DNA of 52,241 nucleotides, taken from UKL13-2 sp947085425. GTDB taxonomy: Bacteria; Pseudomonadota; Gammaproteobacteria; Burkholderiales; Usitatibacteraceae. Shown piece after piece: positions 33,114 through 41,630 of the stretch. The translations under genes and the position numbers were made by a program. The notes beneath the pieces were generated by a model. That model did no database searches, was not told the DNA's origin, and worked only from the letters and a program-made list of their open reading frames with translations. Position 1 is the first letter of the stretch, and every line of letters starts with the position of its first letter. The stretch is from positions 1 to 52,241 of the forward strand of contig CAMTWK010000013.1 in the NCBI GenBank assembly GCA_947085425.1, written 5' to 3'.

Positions 33114-36100
33114 TTAGTTGATTACGCCCGGGCCGTTGCGACGGCGTAGGTCTGTCATTGTGTTGGCAACCCGGGTCGACCCGGGTGTGCCAATATCAGT
33201 TGCATATACCATCCGCCCCGCATCTTGTGCGATCAGTGCAGTCGGCGCAACCGGGCTGCCGGGTACGCCAAAGGCCGCCGTTCCGCCAATATTGTCGACG
33301 GTGAAAAATACCCGTCCGGAATTTCCGCCGGTTCCCAAAAAGAAGCCATCAAATCGTCCGGTGGTTTGAATTCCGGTGCAGGCACCACTGCAGGTCACGG
33401 TTAAGGGTGCGACGTTGGTCACCGGTGCGCCGGTTGCCGCAGAAAATCCAACACCAACAATGGGCGCATTGGCTGCACTGGCGTTGATCGTCGGGCCTGC
33501 ACCACCCTGTGTGAGGGTGGTGGCGACGGTGGCGTTAAAACCCACTGTGCGGGTTGCAAAATTGGCGTTTAGCGTTCCGCTCACCGCAGAAGCGGTCCAT
33601 TGGCCGCCGCTCGGATGGTTGCCGAAAGCCGCATTCGATAACGTGCCAAAGGACAAGGCCGCCGTGCCGGTTTGTGGCAAGACGTTGCCAGCCGTGGGGG
33701 CACTGGCCGCTTGTAATGCATAAAACGCGGTAATGTGATCAGGCATGGCGCCGCCGCTGCCCGGTACGCCAGTTGACGAAATACGGAATTGGCCGGCGGC
33801 AAACTGACCATTGGCACCGGCAATGGATGTATTGGTCACACCAACATATCCGCGACTGCTGCAATTCGATCCCGTGCAGCTGATGACCATGGTGGATGCG
33901 GATGCAATGTTTGGATTGCTCGGATTCAACGCAACCCACGCCGGGTTAAAACTGCCTTGCTGAAAGGGAACGGCTTGTCCCGTCACCGTCAGATTTTGAT
34001 TGTTGATGCTGAGTGAGCCGTTTAAGGTTGCCGTCAGTGTGTTGAAATTAACGCCCACGGTCCACGCGTTCAGCGTACCAACATTGCCGGCGCCGTCAGT
34101 GGGGCGGGTGGAGCCGATGAGCGAGTAGGTGCTGGAGCCGGTAAAGGTGCCCAATACGCTGGCAGAGGTTGTTTGAATCAATCCGTAAGCAGCGCTGCGT
34201 GGGCCGAGGTTATAGATTGTTGCTGCTGCGCCGGATTGGCCGGAGTCGCGAACTTCGAAGGTACCACCTTGCCAACGGCCGAGGATGACACTGCCGTCAC
34301 TCGTCCGAAACGCATCCTGATGTTGTCCACCTAAAAATTCATAACTGGCGTTGGCAATGGTGAGGCCGACATAACCCGCTGGTATGACCCCTCCAACGCC
34401 ACTGGTTGAAATGAAGGCAGCATAGTTGGCGTTGGTCGCGCCGATGAAATGCCCCGCGGCATTTAATATGGCTGTGCCACCCTGCGGAAAGAGTCCTTCA
34501 TATCCTCCGGTTGGTAATGGGTTGGACGCGCGCATCAATACCTGCAGGTTTGGATCTGAAAGCGTCGAGCCAACTGCCGGTGTGGTGGTGGTTTGCAAAA
34601 CAAAATGACCATTGATCAAGTCGGTCAGGAAGCCACCTGCTGTGCGGGTCGGGTTAATGCGGTACTGACCACCCATAAAACTGCCCGCGGCACCGGCAAT
34701 ACTGGCGGCGACACTGCCGTCATACCCACTGGCGGAACAATTGGCTCCACTGCAAGCAATGCTCAAACTGCCCAGCCCGGAAGTCCACTGCAGCAAATTA
34801 CTGCCGCGCGCAAAGGCGCTGTTGCCGGTGAGTGTCAAATTTTGATTATTGATGGCGAGTGCGGCATTGAGTCTGGCGGTGAGCAGGCTGAAATTGATAC
34901 CAACCGTCGCCGAACTCAAGCTGCCGACATTGCCGCGCGCATCGACCGGTGCGGTCGCAGCCAGCAGGGCGTAACTGGCGGTGCCGGTAAAGGCGCTGGT
35001 GACGCTGCCCAGCGTTGGGGTCACCAAGCCATAGGAAGTGGACTGGCCGCCCAATTGCAGCACCGTTCGATAATTGGCGTCGGTCGTGGGCAAGTTGTTG
35101 TTGAGCAGGGTCAAGCTGCCGCCAGACCAACGGCCAATGGTGACACTGCCGTCGGCGGTGGTGAAGCCGTCAGCATGATTTCCTCCCGAGAAAATACCGG
35201 TGGCGTTGGATGAACCAAATGGCAGGTAACCGGACGGAAAGGTCGCGTTGCCATAAATGTTTGCGGAAATATCGGCGTTGCGAATTTCGATCAATTGGCC
35301 GGCGGCGTTTAATACTGCGGAAGTATTACCGGCAGCATTGGTCTGCATAAACAAACCCTGATAGCCGGATGACACCGGTGAGCCAACGCCGCGCAGCGTA
35401 ACCACACCACCGGTCACGGTTTTGGTGGCGGCCAGTACGGCGGCGACAGCGGAGGTGTTGGCTTGTGATGCGGACGGCGTGGTGGCTGGTGGGGGGGTGG
35501 CGCCAGTGGTGCTGGAGGTTGTTGCCGTCACCGCCGGCTCGGCAGCTTTTTCAGGTTCACCTCCGCCCGCGCTTTTTGGTGGTGGCGAAGCGGCCTGCGC
35601 GATAAATGCGGGAGTTGGAATATAGCGGGGTGCCTGACCTGGCAATACTTGTATGGTTTGCCCGGCCAGCGACACCAGCGTGCCACCCGCGTTGCTGGTC
35701 ACGACGTGTGCACCGGTGAGCGTGTGATTAATGGTACCAATCGCATCGTAATGTGCCAGCACATTGCCCGATCCACGGATGCCGAGCGACGCGACTGCGG
35801 TGCGCATCTTAAAGGCGTCACGATTGCGGCTGACAATCTCACCGGTAAAAGTGCGCATGGTGCCTTTGATCAATCCAATCACCGCGTCGCCAATCGAGGT
35901 TTGCGTTTGATTAAATTCATACTTTTCAATGCGCATTTCACTTCCGGGGCGTAATGATAAAAACGCACCGTCAATCATATTGAGATGAATGTTGCCGTCT
36001 GCTGAGGTGCGGATTAAATCGCCGACATTCACCAGCGTGGCGCGCGCGGCCACAATTTTTTCGGCACCACGTTCAATCTCAACAATACCACTGACAAACT

Positions 36101-36236
36101 GGATATTGCCGGCGGGCTGGGCGGTCGCAATTCCGGCCATGGTGGTGATGGCCGCCATGGTAACGACCAAAAAGCCGGTCGCGAACGAATGCAGGACTTT
36201 ATGGGGGGCGTGTTTGATTTTTTGTTGGTTGATCAT
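33114..36236 (-). CDS. Exported FecR-domain protein with large repeat modules
   Basis: 1040 residues; ATG with AGGGAA just upstream, 9 bp after the Slam-like gene. A Sec signal peptide ends near GIATA at residue 39; there is no lipobox Cys. Residues about 42-150 are a FecR domain (GDLIRTSADG, then RTAVASLGIRGSG). A Pro/Ala/Thr-rich linker (about 205-265) follows. The remaining 770 residues are at least two and a half related modules. Each holds a GYxGLF start, a SDGSVxxGRW-type segment, NNQNLT, a paired-cysteine motif (CSGANC near 495, CTGSNC near 787, CSGAC near 950) and a FxxGQxRI strand. The glycine-rich beta character recalls barrel domains of transferrin-binding-type surface proteins. 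It is probably cargo of the neighbouring outer-membrane protein. Confidence 0.85.
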   Translation of the reverse strand: MINQQKIKHAPHKVLHSFATGFLVVTMAAITTMAGIATAQPAGNIQFVSGIVEIERGAEKIVAARATLVNVGDLIRTSADGNIHLNMIDGAFLSLRPGSEMRIEKYEFNQTQTSIGDAVIGLIKGTMRTFTGEIVSRNRDAFKMRTAVASLGIRGSGNVLAHYDAIGTINHTLTGAHVVTSNAGGTLVSLAGQTIQVLPGQAPRYIPTPAFIAQAASPPPKSAGGGEPEKAAEPAVTATTSSTTGATPPPATTPSASQANTSAVAAVLAATKTVTGGVVTLRGVGSPVSSGYQGLFMQTNAAGNTSAVLNAAGQLIEIRNADISANIYGNATFPSGYLPFGSSNATGIFSGGNHADGFTTADGSVTIGRWSGGSLTLLNNNLPTTDANYRTVLQLGGQSTSYGLVTPTLGSVTSAFTGTASYALLAATAPVDARGNVGSLSSATVGINFSLLTARLNAALAINNQNLTLTGNSAFARGSNLLQWTSGLGSLSIACSGANCSASGYDGSVAASIAGAAGSFMGGQYRINPTRTAGGFLTDLINGHFVLQTTTTPAVGSTLSDPNLQVLMRASNPLPTGGYEGLFPQGGTAILNAAGHFIGATNANYAAFISTSGVGGVIPAGYVGLTIANASYEFLGGQHQDAFRTSDGSVILGRWQGGTFEVRDSGQSGAAATIYNLGPRSAAYGLIQTTSASVLGTFTGSSTYSLIGSTRPTDGAGNVGTLNAWTVGVNFNTLTATLNGSLSINNQNLTVTGQAVPFQQGSFNPAWVALNPSNPNIASASTMVISCTGSNCSSRGYVGVTNTSIAGANGQFAAGQFRISSTGVPGSGGAMPDHITAFYALQAASAPTAGNVLPQTGTAALSFGTLSNAAFGNHPSGGQWTASAVSGTLNANFATRTVGFNATVATTLTQGGAGPTINASAANAPIVGVGFSAATGAPVTNVAPLTVTCSGACTGIQTTGRFDGFFLGTGGNSGRVFFTVDNIGGTAAFGVPGSPVAPTALIAQDAGRMVYATDIGTPGSTRVANTMTDLRRRNGPGVIN

Positions 36237-36245
36237 GTTCGTTCC

Positions 36246-37694
36246 CTATTTAAAATCGCGACGAATAACAAATCCACCGTCGGCTTTTCGGAATGAATAA
36301 AGCGAGATGTTCGAACGGTTATCCATATAGGACAGGTACGGCTGGACAGACCACTTGTCATTCATTCGCCAGCTGAGGCGAAGCGTCACATCATAAAGAT
36401 TGTCGACGCCAAACTCGACCAGGCCGGCGCGCGCGAACGATTTTTCGTCGGCGCGACGTGTCCACGAAACACTGCCTGACCAGGAAACACTTTCCCGCGG
36501 ATCGGAGGTAACACCCAATCGTGCGCCGTAGGATTTGCGCGAAACATCGGTGTCGATAAATTCATTGAGCGAGCGTTTGGCGCGTTCTTTGGTGAAGAAC
36601 ATCATGCCGGATAGACTGCCGCCGTTCATCCACTTCGGCAGGTTCTGCACGGAGGTCGAAAACGTCACCTGATCCGTGTCCTGGGTCTTGTTGGTTTGAT
36701 AACGAATCGTTCCAGCTTGCAAGCCCAGACCGAGAGTGGCGGTTGCCGACAATGGCGATCTGAATTCTGACGAGATGCCGAGAATGGTGCGGTTGTTGGT
36801 CACACGTGTGGCAGCCGAGGCAGGATCAAACGCGCCGTCTTGGGCAAATTTTTGGGCGAAGGCCGATAAACCCAAACTGCGTTCACCCATGCGCCATTCG
36901 TGGCCGCCGACCGCATCGAGCAGCGTGTAATTAAAGTCGTCATAGTCGCCAAAAAATCGTGCGCGGGCATTCGCGGCAAAAAAGATCGAGCGGTTTTCAC
37001 GATAGCGGTTGGTGAGGTCCACGCCGATATTGGCGCTGGCGTAGTTGTCGCCGCGGCGAATCGAATTGCCGGTCGGCTGGATGCCGGCCAGACCAAACGA
37101 ATTCAAAATCGCGCCCGGGAAATCGCGGGTGCTGGAGGACAGATTGTTGTCGCGACCGCCGCCAGCTTCAACATAGGTTGAAACGGAAAAGCGCTGTTTG
37201 GCTTTGGTTCGTGCAATTTCAGCGATGTAGCCTTCAAGTAGTGTTTTTCCCTGTGCGCTGGGTGCACGCGTCAACAGGCGTTTGAATTCCTGATCGGCCA
37301 AATCCAGCGAGCCCATGCGCAGGTAAGTACGTCCTAATTCAAGGCGGGCACTGTCAAATTCCGGATTGGCGATGAGGGATCGCTCAAATGCCATCGCCGC
37401 GCGTTCGAGCCGGTTGGACTCAAATGCGGCCACACCGAACCAATAGTCAAACGCTTCTTCTCCGGCACGGGCATTTTCCAGCGGTTGCAATAATTTATAG
37501 GCGGCGTCGGCGTTCTTTTTTTCAATCAGGGCTTTAGCCTTGTTGACCGCATCATTCGCACTGGTCGCTGGAGTCTGCGGTGACTGTGCGTAAGCGGTTG
37601 CGCTCAAAATTAAAGTATCGGCGGCAACGGCTAAAGCAACCGATAACGCAAGTGATATGAATCGACGATTCCCGAATCGAGGATGGATAGGCAT
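36246..37694 (-). CDS. Slam-like TPR / outer-membrane beta-barrel protein
   Basis: 482 residues from the ATG at 37694, which has AGGGAG five bases upstream; a farther ATG at 37721 lacks this. The signal peptide ends near ATAYA. Residues about 35-150 form TPR helices (ALIEKKNADAAYKLLQPLEN; ARLELGRTYLRMGSLDLADQ). From about 160 to the end there are amphipathic strands starting YVEAGGGRDNNLSSS and closing with VIRRDFK. TPR plus a 14-strand-type barrel at about 490 residues is the plan of surface lipoprotein assembly modulators (Slam, DUF560), the outer-membrane translocon of type XI secretion. Assignment is by architecture and style, not alignment. The FecR repeat protein downstream would be its substrate. 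Confidence 0.78.
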   Translation of the reverse strand: MPIHPRFGNRRFISLALSVALAVAADTLILSATAYAQSPQTPATSANDAVNKAKALIEKKNADAAYKLLQPLENARAGEEAFDYWFGVAAFESNRLERAAMAFERSLIANPEFDSARLELGRTYLRMGSLDLADQEFKRLLTRAPSAQGKTLLEGYIAEIARTKAKQRFSVSTYVEAGGGRDNNLSSSTRDFPGAILNSFGLAGIQPTGNSIRRGDNYASANIGVDLTNRYRENRSIFFAANARARFFGDYDDFNYTLLDAVGGHEWRMGERSLGLSAFAQKFAQDGAFDPASAATRVTNNRTILGISSEFRSPLSATATLGLGLQAGTIRYQTNKTQDTDQVTFSTSVQNLPKWMNGGSLSGMMFFTKERAKRSLNEFIDTDVSRKSYGARLGVTSDPRESVSWSGSVSWTRRADEKSFARAGLVEFGVDNLYDVTLRLSWRMNDKWSVQPYLSYMDNRSNISLYSFRKADGGFVIRRDFK

Positions 37695-37894
37695 AACTCT
37701 CCCTGAGGATACAGACGGCATTTATTTTGATGATCGGCCCGTATAGCGAATGTTAGGTTAGTTGAATTTTCAATTGGTTGCAATAATTGATCTAAGTCAT
37801 GATTGTAAAGCGCCGCCATCGGAGGGTTTAGCCATAGTCGGCGCTACGATGTAATAATTCGTCTCTTATCATTGAATAACTTGATCGGCTGTTC
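37695..37894. promoter_or_regulatory. Divergent promoter region, Slam-like gene / rlmD
   Basis: About 200 bp. TTGAT-CTAA-GTCAT at 37787-37800 matches the FNR-type consensus at eight of ten bases. TTGAA/TTCAA arms lie near 37762. AGCGCCG (37809-37815) pairs with CGGCGCT (37839-37845), giving a possible leader hairpin for rlmD. On the minus strand TTGCAA, 17 bp, TAACCT is a weak promoter for the Slam-like operon. Confidence 0.4.
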
Positions 37895-39301
37895 GTGGAA
37901 ACCCTGCATCCCCCCATTGTTGTTCCTGCCACGCCTGCCTCTGCGCCTGTCTCCCTTGCTATTGAGCGCAACCACACCGAGCCATTTGTCGCCAAAATTG
38001 AGTCGCTTGATTACGAGGGTCGCGGGGTTGCGCACGTTGATGGCAAGGTCATTTTTGTTGAAGGTGCCTTGCCGACAGAGATTGTTGAATATCGTCCGTC
38101 GCGCAAGAAAAAACACTTCGAAACTGCCAGCCTGATTGTCATTCGCAAGTTTTCGGCGGATCGGATTGAGGCGCGCTGCAAATATTTTTCCATATGCGGC
38201 GGCTGCGCACTGCAACACGCCACCCCACAGTTGCAGGTTGCCGGCAAACAACGCGTGCTCGAAGACAATCTGGCACGGATTGGCAAAGTCACGACGGAGC
38301 GTATCCTGCCGCCGATTTATGCTTCGCAGTGGACCTATCGCCATCGCGCGCGCATGTCGGTGCATTACGTCGCTAAAAAGGGCGGGGTGCTGGTTGGTTT
38401 TCGGGAGCGTAAATCAAGCTTTGTCGCCGATATGCATTCGTGCGAGGTGTTGGCCGGTGGTCTTGGCCAATTGATCGACCCGTTACGTGAAGTCTTGACC
38501 AGCCTCGAAATTCGCGATCGTTTGCCACAAATCGAAGTCGCGGTCGGTGAAAATGTCACCGCCCTGGTGTTGCGCATCATGGATGCACTCACACCCGCCG
38601 ACGAAGTTAAGTTGAAGGCATTTGCTGATTTGTATCGGCCCACCCATCGTTTGCAGTTTTGGTTGCAAGTGAAAGGTCCGGAGACGGCGGTGCCGTGGTA
38701 TCCCATGGATATGCCGGAGTTGACCTACACCCTGCCGGAATTTGATCTGGAAATGAATTTCCGCCCGACCGAATTTACGCAGGTGAATCACGCCGTCAAT
38801 TGTTTGATGGTCGGGCGGGCGGTGGACTTACTCGACCCGCAACCGGATGAACAAATCGCCGATTTGTTTTGTGGTTTGGGCAACTTCACGCTGCCGATTG
38901 CACGACGCGGGGCAATGGTCATTGGTGTCGAGGGCAGTGAGGCATTGACCCAACGCGGTGCCGAAAACGCGGCACGCAATCATTTGTCGGCAAACACACG
39001 CTTTTTTGCGGCCGACCTGTATACCGACCAAGAGCAGGCGATGGCACGTGTGCCCAAGGTGTCGAAAATGTTGATCGACCCGCCGCGTGACGGCGCGCTG
39101 GAAGTATGCAAATTATTGACGCGTGAGTTGCGACCGGAGCTCAAACGCGTGGTGTACGTTTCCTGCAGTCCCTCAACGCTGGCGCGTGATGCCGATGTGA
39201 TGGTCAACTCCAATGGTTTTCGACTGACGGCCGCAGGGGTGGTGAATATGTTTCCACACACCACACACGTCGAATCGATTGCCATATTTGACCGCGACTA
39301 A
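37895..39301 (+). CDS. rlmD: 23S rRNA (uracil-1939-C5)-methyltransferase
   Basis: 468 residues, GTG start. Methylates U1939 of 23S rRNA using S-adenosylmethionine. An N-terminal TRAM domain (VAKIESLDYEGRGVAHVDGK) is followed by the iron-sulfur cysteines CKYFSICGGCALQH. The methyltransferase core carries DLFCGLGNFTLP and the catalytic Cys in YVSCSPSTLARD. Length and motifs fit RlmD. A bidirectional terminator separates it from the convergent yccA-type gene. Confidence 0.95.
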   Translation: METLHPPIVVPATPASAPVSLAIERNHTEPFVAKIESLDYEGRGVAHVDGKVIFVEGALPTEIVEYRPSRKKKHFETASLIVIRKFSADRIEARCKYFSICGGCALQHATPQLQVAGKQRVLEDNLARIGKVTTERILPPIYASQWTYRHRARMSVHYVAKKGGVLVGFRERKSSFVADMHSCEVLAGGLGQLIDPLREVLTSLEIRDRLPQIEVAVGENVTALVLRIMDALTPADEVKLKAFADLYRPTHRLQFWLQVKGPETAVPWYPMDMPELTYTLPEFDLEMNFRPTEFTQVNHAVNCLMVGRAVDLLDPQPDEQIADLFCGLGNFTLPIARRGAMVIGVEGSEALTQRGAENAARNHLSANTRFFAADLYTDQEQAMARVPKVSKMLIDPPRDGALEVCKLLTRELRPELKRVVYVSCSPSTLARDADVMVNSNGFRLTAAGVVNMFPHTTHVESIAIFDRD

Positions 39302-39408
39302 AAAGGCAAACACCTTATTGGGCGGGCGCTTTAAGGCAAAAATAGCCGAAATATGCCGCCAATAGACGAGTTTGGTAATTACCTGTTGATTTTCATTAAT
39401 GACAGACG

Positions 39409-39443
39409 AAAAAAAACGGTCACCTGGGTGGCCGTTTTTGTTT
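39409..39443. terminator. Bidirectional terminator between rlmD and the yccA-type gene
   Basis: An A-run leads into AAACGGTCAC, a four-base loop CTGG, and GTGGCCGTTT followed by a T-run. Symmetry of A and T tracts lets it serve both convergent genes. Confidence 0.8.
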
Positions 39444-39456
39444 GCAACAAAAATGC

Positions 39457-40155
39457 TTAATCGGAATTGGTAATGCCCAGCAATGCCAACAAATTGGCGA
39501 AGATGTTATAGATGCTCAAATAAATCGCCAAAGTTGCCGAGACGTAATTGGTTTCGCCGCCGGTAATGATGCGGTTGATGTCATACATCAGGAACGCCGA
39601 GAAAATACCGATTGCCACCACCATGATGGTCAAGGTCAACGCGGCAATTTGCAAAAAGATATTGGCAAACACCGCCAACAGCAAAATGATCAGTCCGATA
39701 AACAAAAATTTGCCCATGCTGGTGAGGTCACGTTTGATGGTGGCCGCCAAAGTTGACATGGCAAAAAAGATCACCGCCGTGCCGCCCGCAGCCAGCGCAA
39801 TCAACTGACCACCGTTCGACATACCCAAGACCCGGCCAAGCAGGCGCGATAGCATCAAGCCCATAAAAAACGTGAAGCCGAGCAGCAGAACCACGCCCCA
39901 GACGCTGTTTTTATTTTTTTCAATGGCATAGAAAAAGCCGAACGCAATCGCCAGAAAGAGAATAAAGCCCATGACCGGCGAGCCGGCGAAAAACGAAAAG
40001 TTCATCGACATGCCAATGAGTGCACCCAATACCGTTGGGATCAGCGTCAGACCGAGCAGCATATAAGTGTTGCGCAGCACGCGATTTTGCGTCGCGCCAA
40101 GTGTGCCTTGGTCACCAATGGTGGTGGGGTTCACGGATTGAAGATTGTTTTGCAT
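39457..40155 (-). CDS. Bax inhibitor-1/YccA-family membrane protein
   Basis: 232 residues from the ATG at 40155, with AGGA nine bases upstream; a TTG at 40173 is less likely. Seven hydrophobic segments after a polar N-terminus of about 30 residues. The IFSAFLMYDINRIITGGETNYVSATLAIYLSIYNIFANLLALLG end (read as IFSAFLMYDINRIITGG, then NYVSATLAIYLSIYNIF) is the family hallmark, with the conserved Asp in YDINR. E. coli YccA modulates the FtsH protease at the inner membrane; the same role here is inference. Monocistronic. Confidence 0.92.
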   Translation of the reverse strand: MQNNLQSVNPTTIGDQGTLGATQNRVLRNTYMLLGLTLIPTVLGALIGMSMNFSFFAGSPVMGFILFLAIAFGFFYAIEKNKNSVWGVVLLLGFTFFMGLMLSRLLGRVLGMSNGGQLIALAAGGTAVIFFAMSTLAATIKRDLTSMGKFLFIGLIILLLAVFANIFLQIAALTLTIMVVAIGIFSAFLMYDINRIITGGETNYVSATLAIYLSIYNIFANLLALLGITNSD

Positions 40156-40474
40156 ATCAGTCTTTCCTTTCAAAAAAAAACAGCGGTAAGTCTAAGACCA
40201 AGAATTGCCGGAAAGGTTTCCCGGAAGTCGCAACTAGTTTAAACCACAAACCGCGGAATAGTGTGATGAAAAATCCAGTCCGGCACAGGTCAAAAACAAA
40301 AATTGGCCACGTTAAAGCAGGCATTTCGCAGGCATTACGCAGGCATTTTTGCCATTACCATCCAGGGTGTCAGTGGACATTCGCCAAAATGCCTCAGTTA
40401 ATGAGCCCCGAATTCCTGTTTTCATATTTGCGGAAGGGCGAGATCGCTATGTTCAATGATAAAATGCCCACCAT
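40156..40474. other. Spacer between yccA-type gene and tRNA-Ser, with an 11-bp-phased triple repeat
   Basis: GCAGGCATT occurs three times at 40317, 40328 and 40339, exactly 11 bp apart. No reading frame is credible. The tRNA-Ser promoter should lie near its right end (TAAAAT at 40460-40465, no clear -35). Confidence 0.7.
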
Positions 40475-40564
40475 GGAAGGTTGGCCGAGCGGTTTAAGGC
40501 ACTGGTCTTGAAAACCAGCGACAGGGCGACTTGTCCGTGAGTTCGAATCTCACACCTTCCGCCA
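40475..40564 (+). tRNA. tRNA-Ser(UGA)
   Basis: 90 nt. Acceptor GGAAGGT pairs with ACCTTCC, discriminator G, encoded CCA. The anticodon stem CTGGT/ACCAG encloses CTTGAAA, anticodon TGA, reading UCA. A long variable arm is present. A strong terminator follows 33 bp later. Confidence 0.97.
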
Positions 40565-40597
40565 GTTAAGCGTTTTAAGCAGCTCGAAAAATTCAAC

Positions 40598-40628
40598 AAC
40601 CCCCGATATCCACCGGGGGTTTTGTTTT
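40598..40628 (+). terminator. Terminator of tRNA-Ser(UGA)
   Basis: AACCCCCG (40598-40605) pairs with CGGGGGTT (40614-40621) around an eight-base loop and is followed by TTGTTTTTG. Confidence 0.85.
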
Positions 40629-40763
40629 TGTGGGATTCGTGCAGTTTGCTGTGCCCGCTTGAACGGGTGCTCAAAGGATTAATCGTGAGAGCGAACCTGG
40701 TTGTGCATTGACTGAAAATATCAAATCCCGTGCTCATTTGCCAAACACGGCCGTCTATGCCGT

Positions 40764-40831
40764 GGTCAGTCGAACGAAAAATCACACGCCCATCGGCCCA
40801 CTCTCGAACGCAAACCTGTGAAATATGCAGG
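40764..40831 (-). mobile_element. Degenerate mobile-element end, copy C
   Basis: Read on the minus strand from 40831, this 68-nt stretch begins CCTGCATATTTCAC. It aligns without gaps to 52101-52168; by hand I count 54 of 68 identical. The shared parts include TCGAGAGTG, GTGATTTTT and TCGACTGACC. No partner inverted end was found nearby, so it looks like a one-ended remnant beside the tRNA-Ser gene. Confidence 0.6.
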
Positions 40832-41117
40832 TCATTGCAAAATAAGCTTGCAAAAACCGGAATTGCGCGTGGCACTGGCACAAAATTTACCGCTTGTTAC
40901 GTACATATCACCTTTCTTGCAACGCGGTATTTTTATTGCAATGGCGGCCGCAACTGCCGCCATCGTAACCAAGATGTCCGGTAAAAAACTGCCTCCCAGT
41001 CATCCTCAGTTGTAATTGAAAATCTCGGCTAAAATCCGTCCAGACATACATTTCCAAAAATTCCTTGTTGTCAGTAGTGCAAATAGAACTTCCTACCAAG
41101 AAGATTGCCTAAAAATA

Positions 41118-41534
41118 GTGTTTACAACCATTTATAGAGCCGTTCGGCGCTACTCTGCAACTTTCATCATGGCCCATGTCCTCTGTGCAGGTATGGCACC
41201 ATTACTCCATGCGCATTCGGCAACACCGCTGTCATCCGTCCATCCACAGCAGATCCACGTGCATTTATCGACAGCCGTTGCGGAAATCGGCATCTGTTCA
41301 ATCACCGGGAACTTGCAGTCGGTCATTACCGTTGATACCAGCGAAAGCCGTCCGTCTAAAGACTCCAAAGATGCGCCGCCTAAGTCTGCACCGAGAGTGG
41401 CATATCCATTAATGACCAAGGCCGATTCACCCATATCAATATTGGCGGTCAATCAAAATTCCCACGATTTCATTTCGCCCATTCAGCTTCATGGTGGGTT
41501 GCCATCTTATTGTTGTCATCCGCAAGGGCCGTAG
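41118..41534 (+). CDS. Small predicted exported protein, unrecognised
   Basis: 138 residues from a GTG at 41118; the frame is open to a TTG at 41016, and an ATG at 41169 is another choice. The chosen start gives a signal-peptide-like front: RAVRR, then a hydrophobic run TFIMAHVLCAGMAPLL and HAHSA. The mature part is rich in His, Ser and Pro (HPQQIHVHL), with Cys in GICSITG and a terminal YCCHPQGP. I do not recognise the family. The His/Cys content and its place before a TonB-receptor locus would suit metal or cofactor binding, but that is only a guess. No good ribosome-binding site. Confidence 0.45.
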   Translation: MFTTIYRAVRRYSATFIMAHVLCAGMAPLLHAHSATPLSSVHPQQIHVHLSTAVAEIGICSITGNLQSVITVDTSESRPSKDSKDAPPKSAPRVAYPLMTKADSPISILAVNQNSHDFISPIQLHGGLPSYCCHPQGP

Positions 41535-41630
41535 TGTCCTCCTCCAGTCTGAACCAATAGGCTTTCATTTCACTTCCGTCAAAATCGTTACGCGGACGTC
41601 AAATTCTGGTTTTTTCAATGGGGAATAATT

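Larger units (their letters stand above)
40565..41117. other. Gene-poor spacer after tRNA-Ser
   Basis: 553 bp with no convincing gene. It holds the tRNA-Ser terminator and a degenerate mobile-element end (listed separately). Between about 40832 and 41117 I see only short, poorly supported frames and a possible promoter region for the small exported protein. Base composition drifts towards A and T after 41000. Confidence 0.6.

Noticed and set aside
34593..35213. 206-residue plus-strand frame opposite the FecR repeat gene
   Set aside because: Glycine/alanine/glutamine-rich shadow of the repeat modules with no ribosome-binding site; the minus-strand protein has domains and a signal peptide.
40317..40347. 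CRISPR array
   Set aside because: Three 9-bp repeats at 11-bp period have no room for spacers; no cas genes in the window.
40453..40881. Minus-strand 142-residue frame across tRNA-Ser and the repeat end
   Set aside because: Its second half (CEIRTHGQVALSLVF) is antisense tRNA-Ser and it crosses a terminator. A transposase remnant in its middle was considered but no family motif was recognised.
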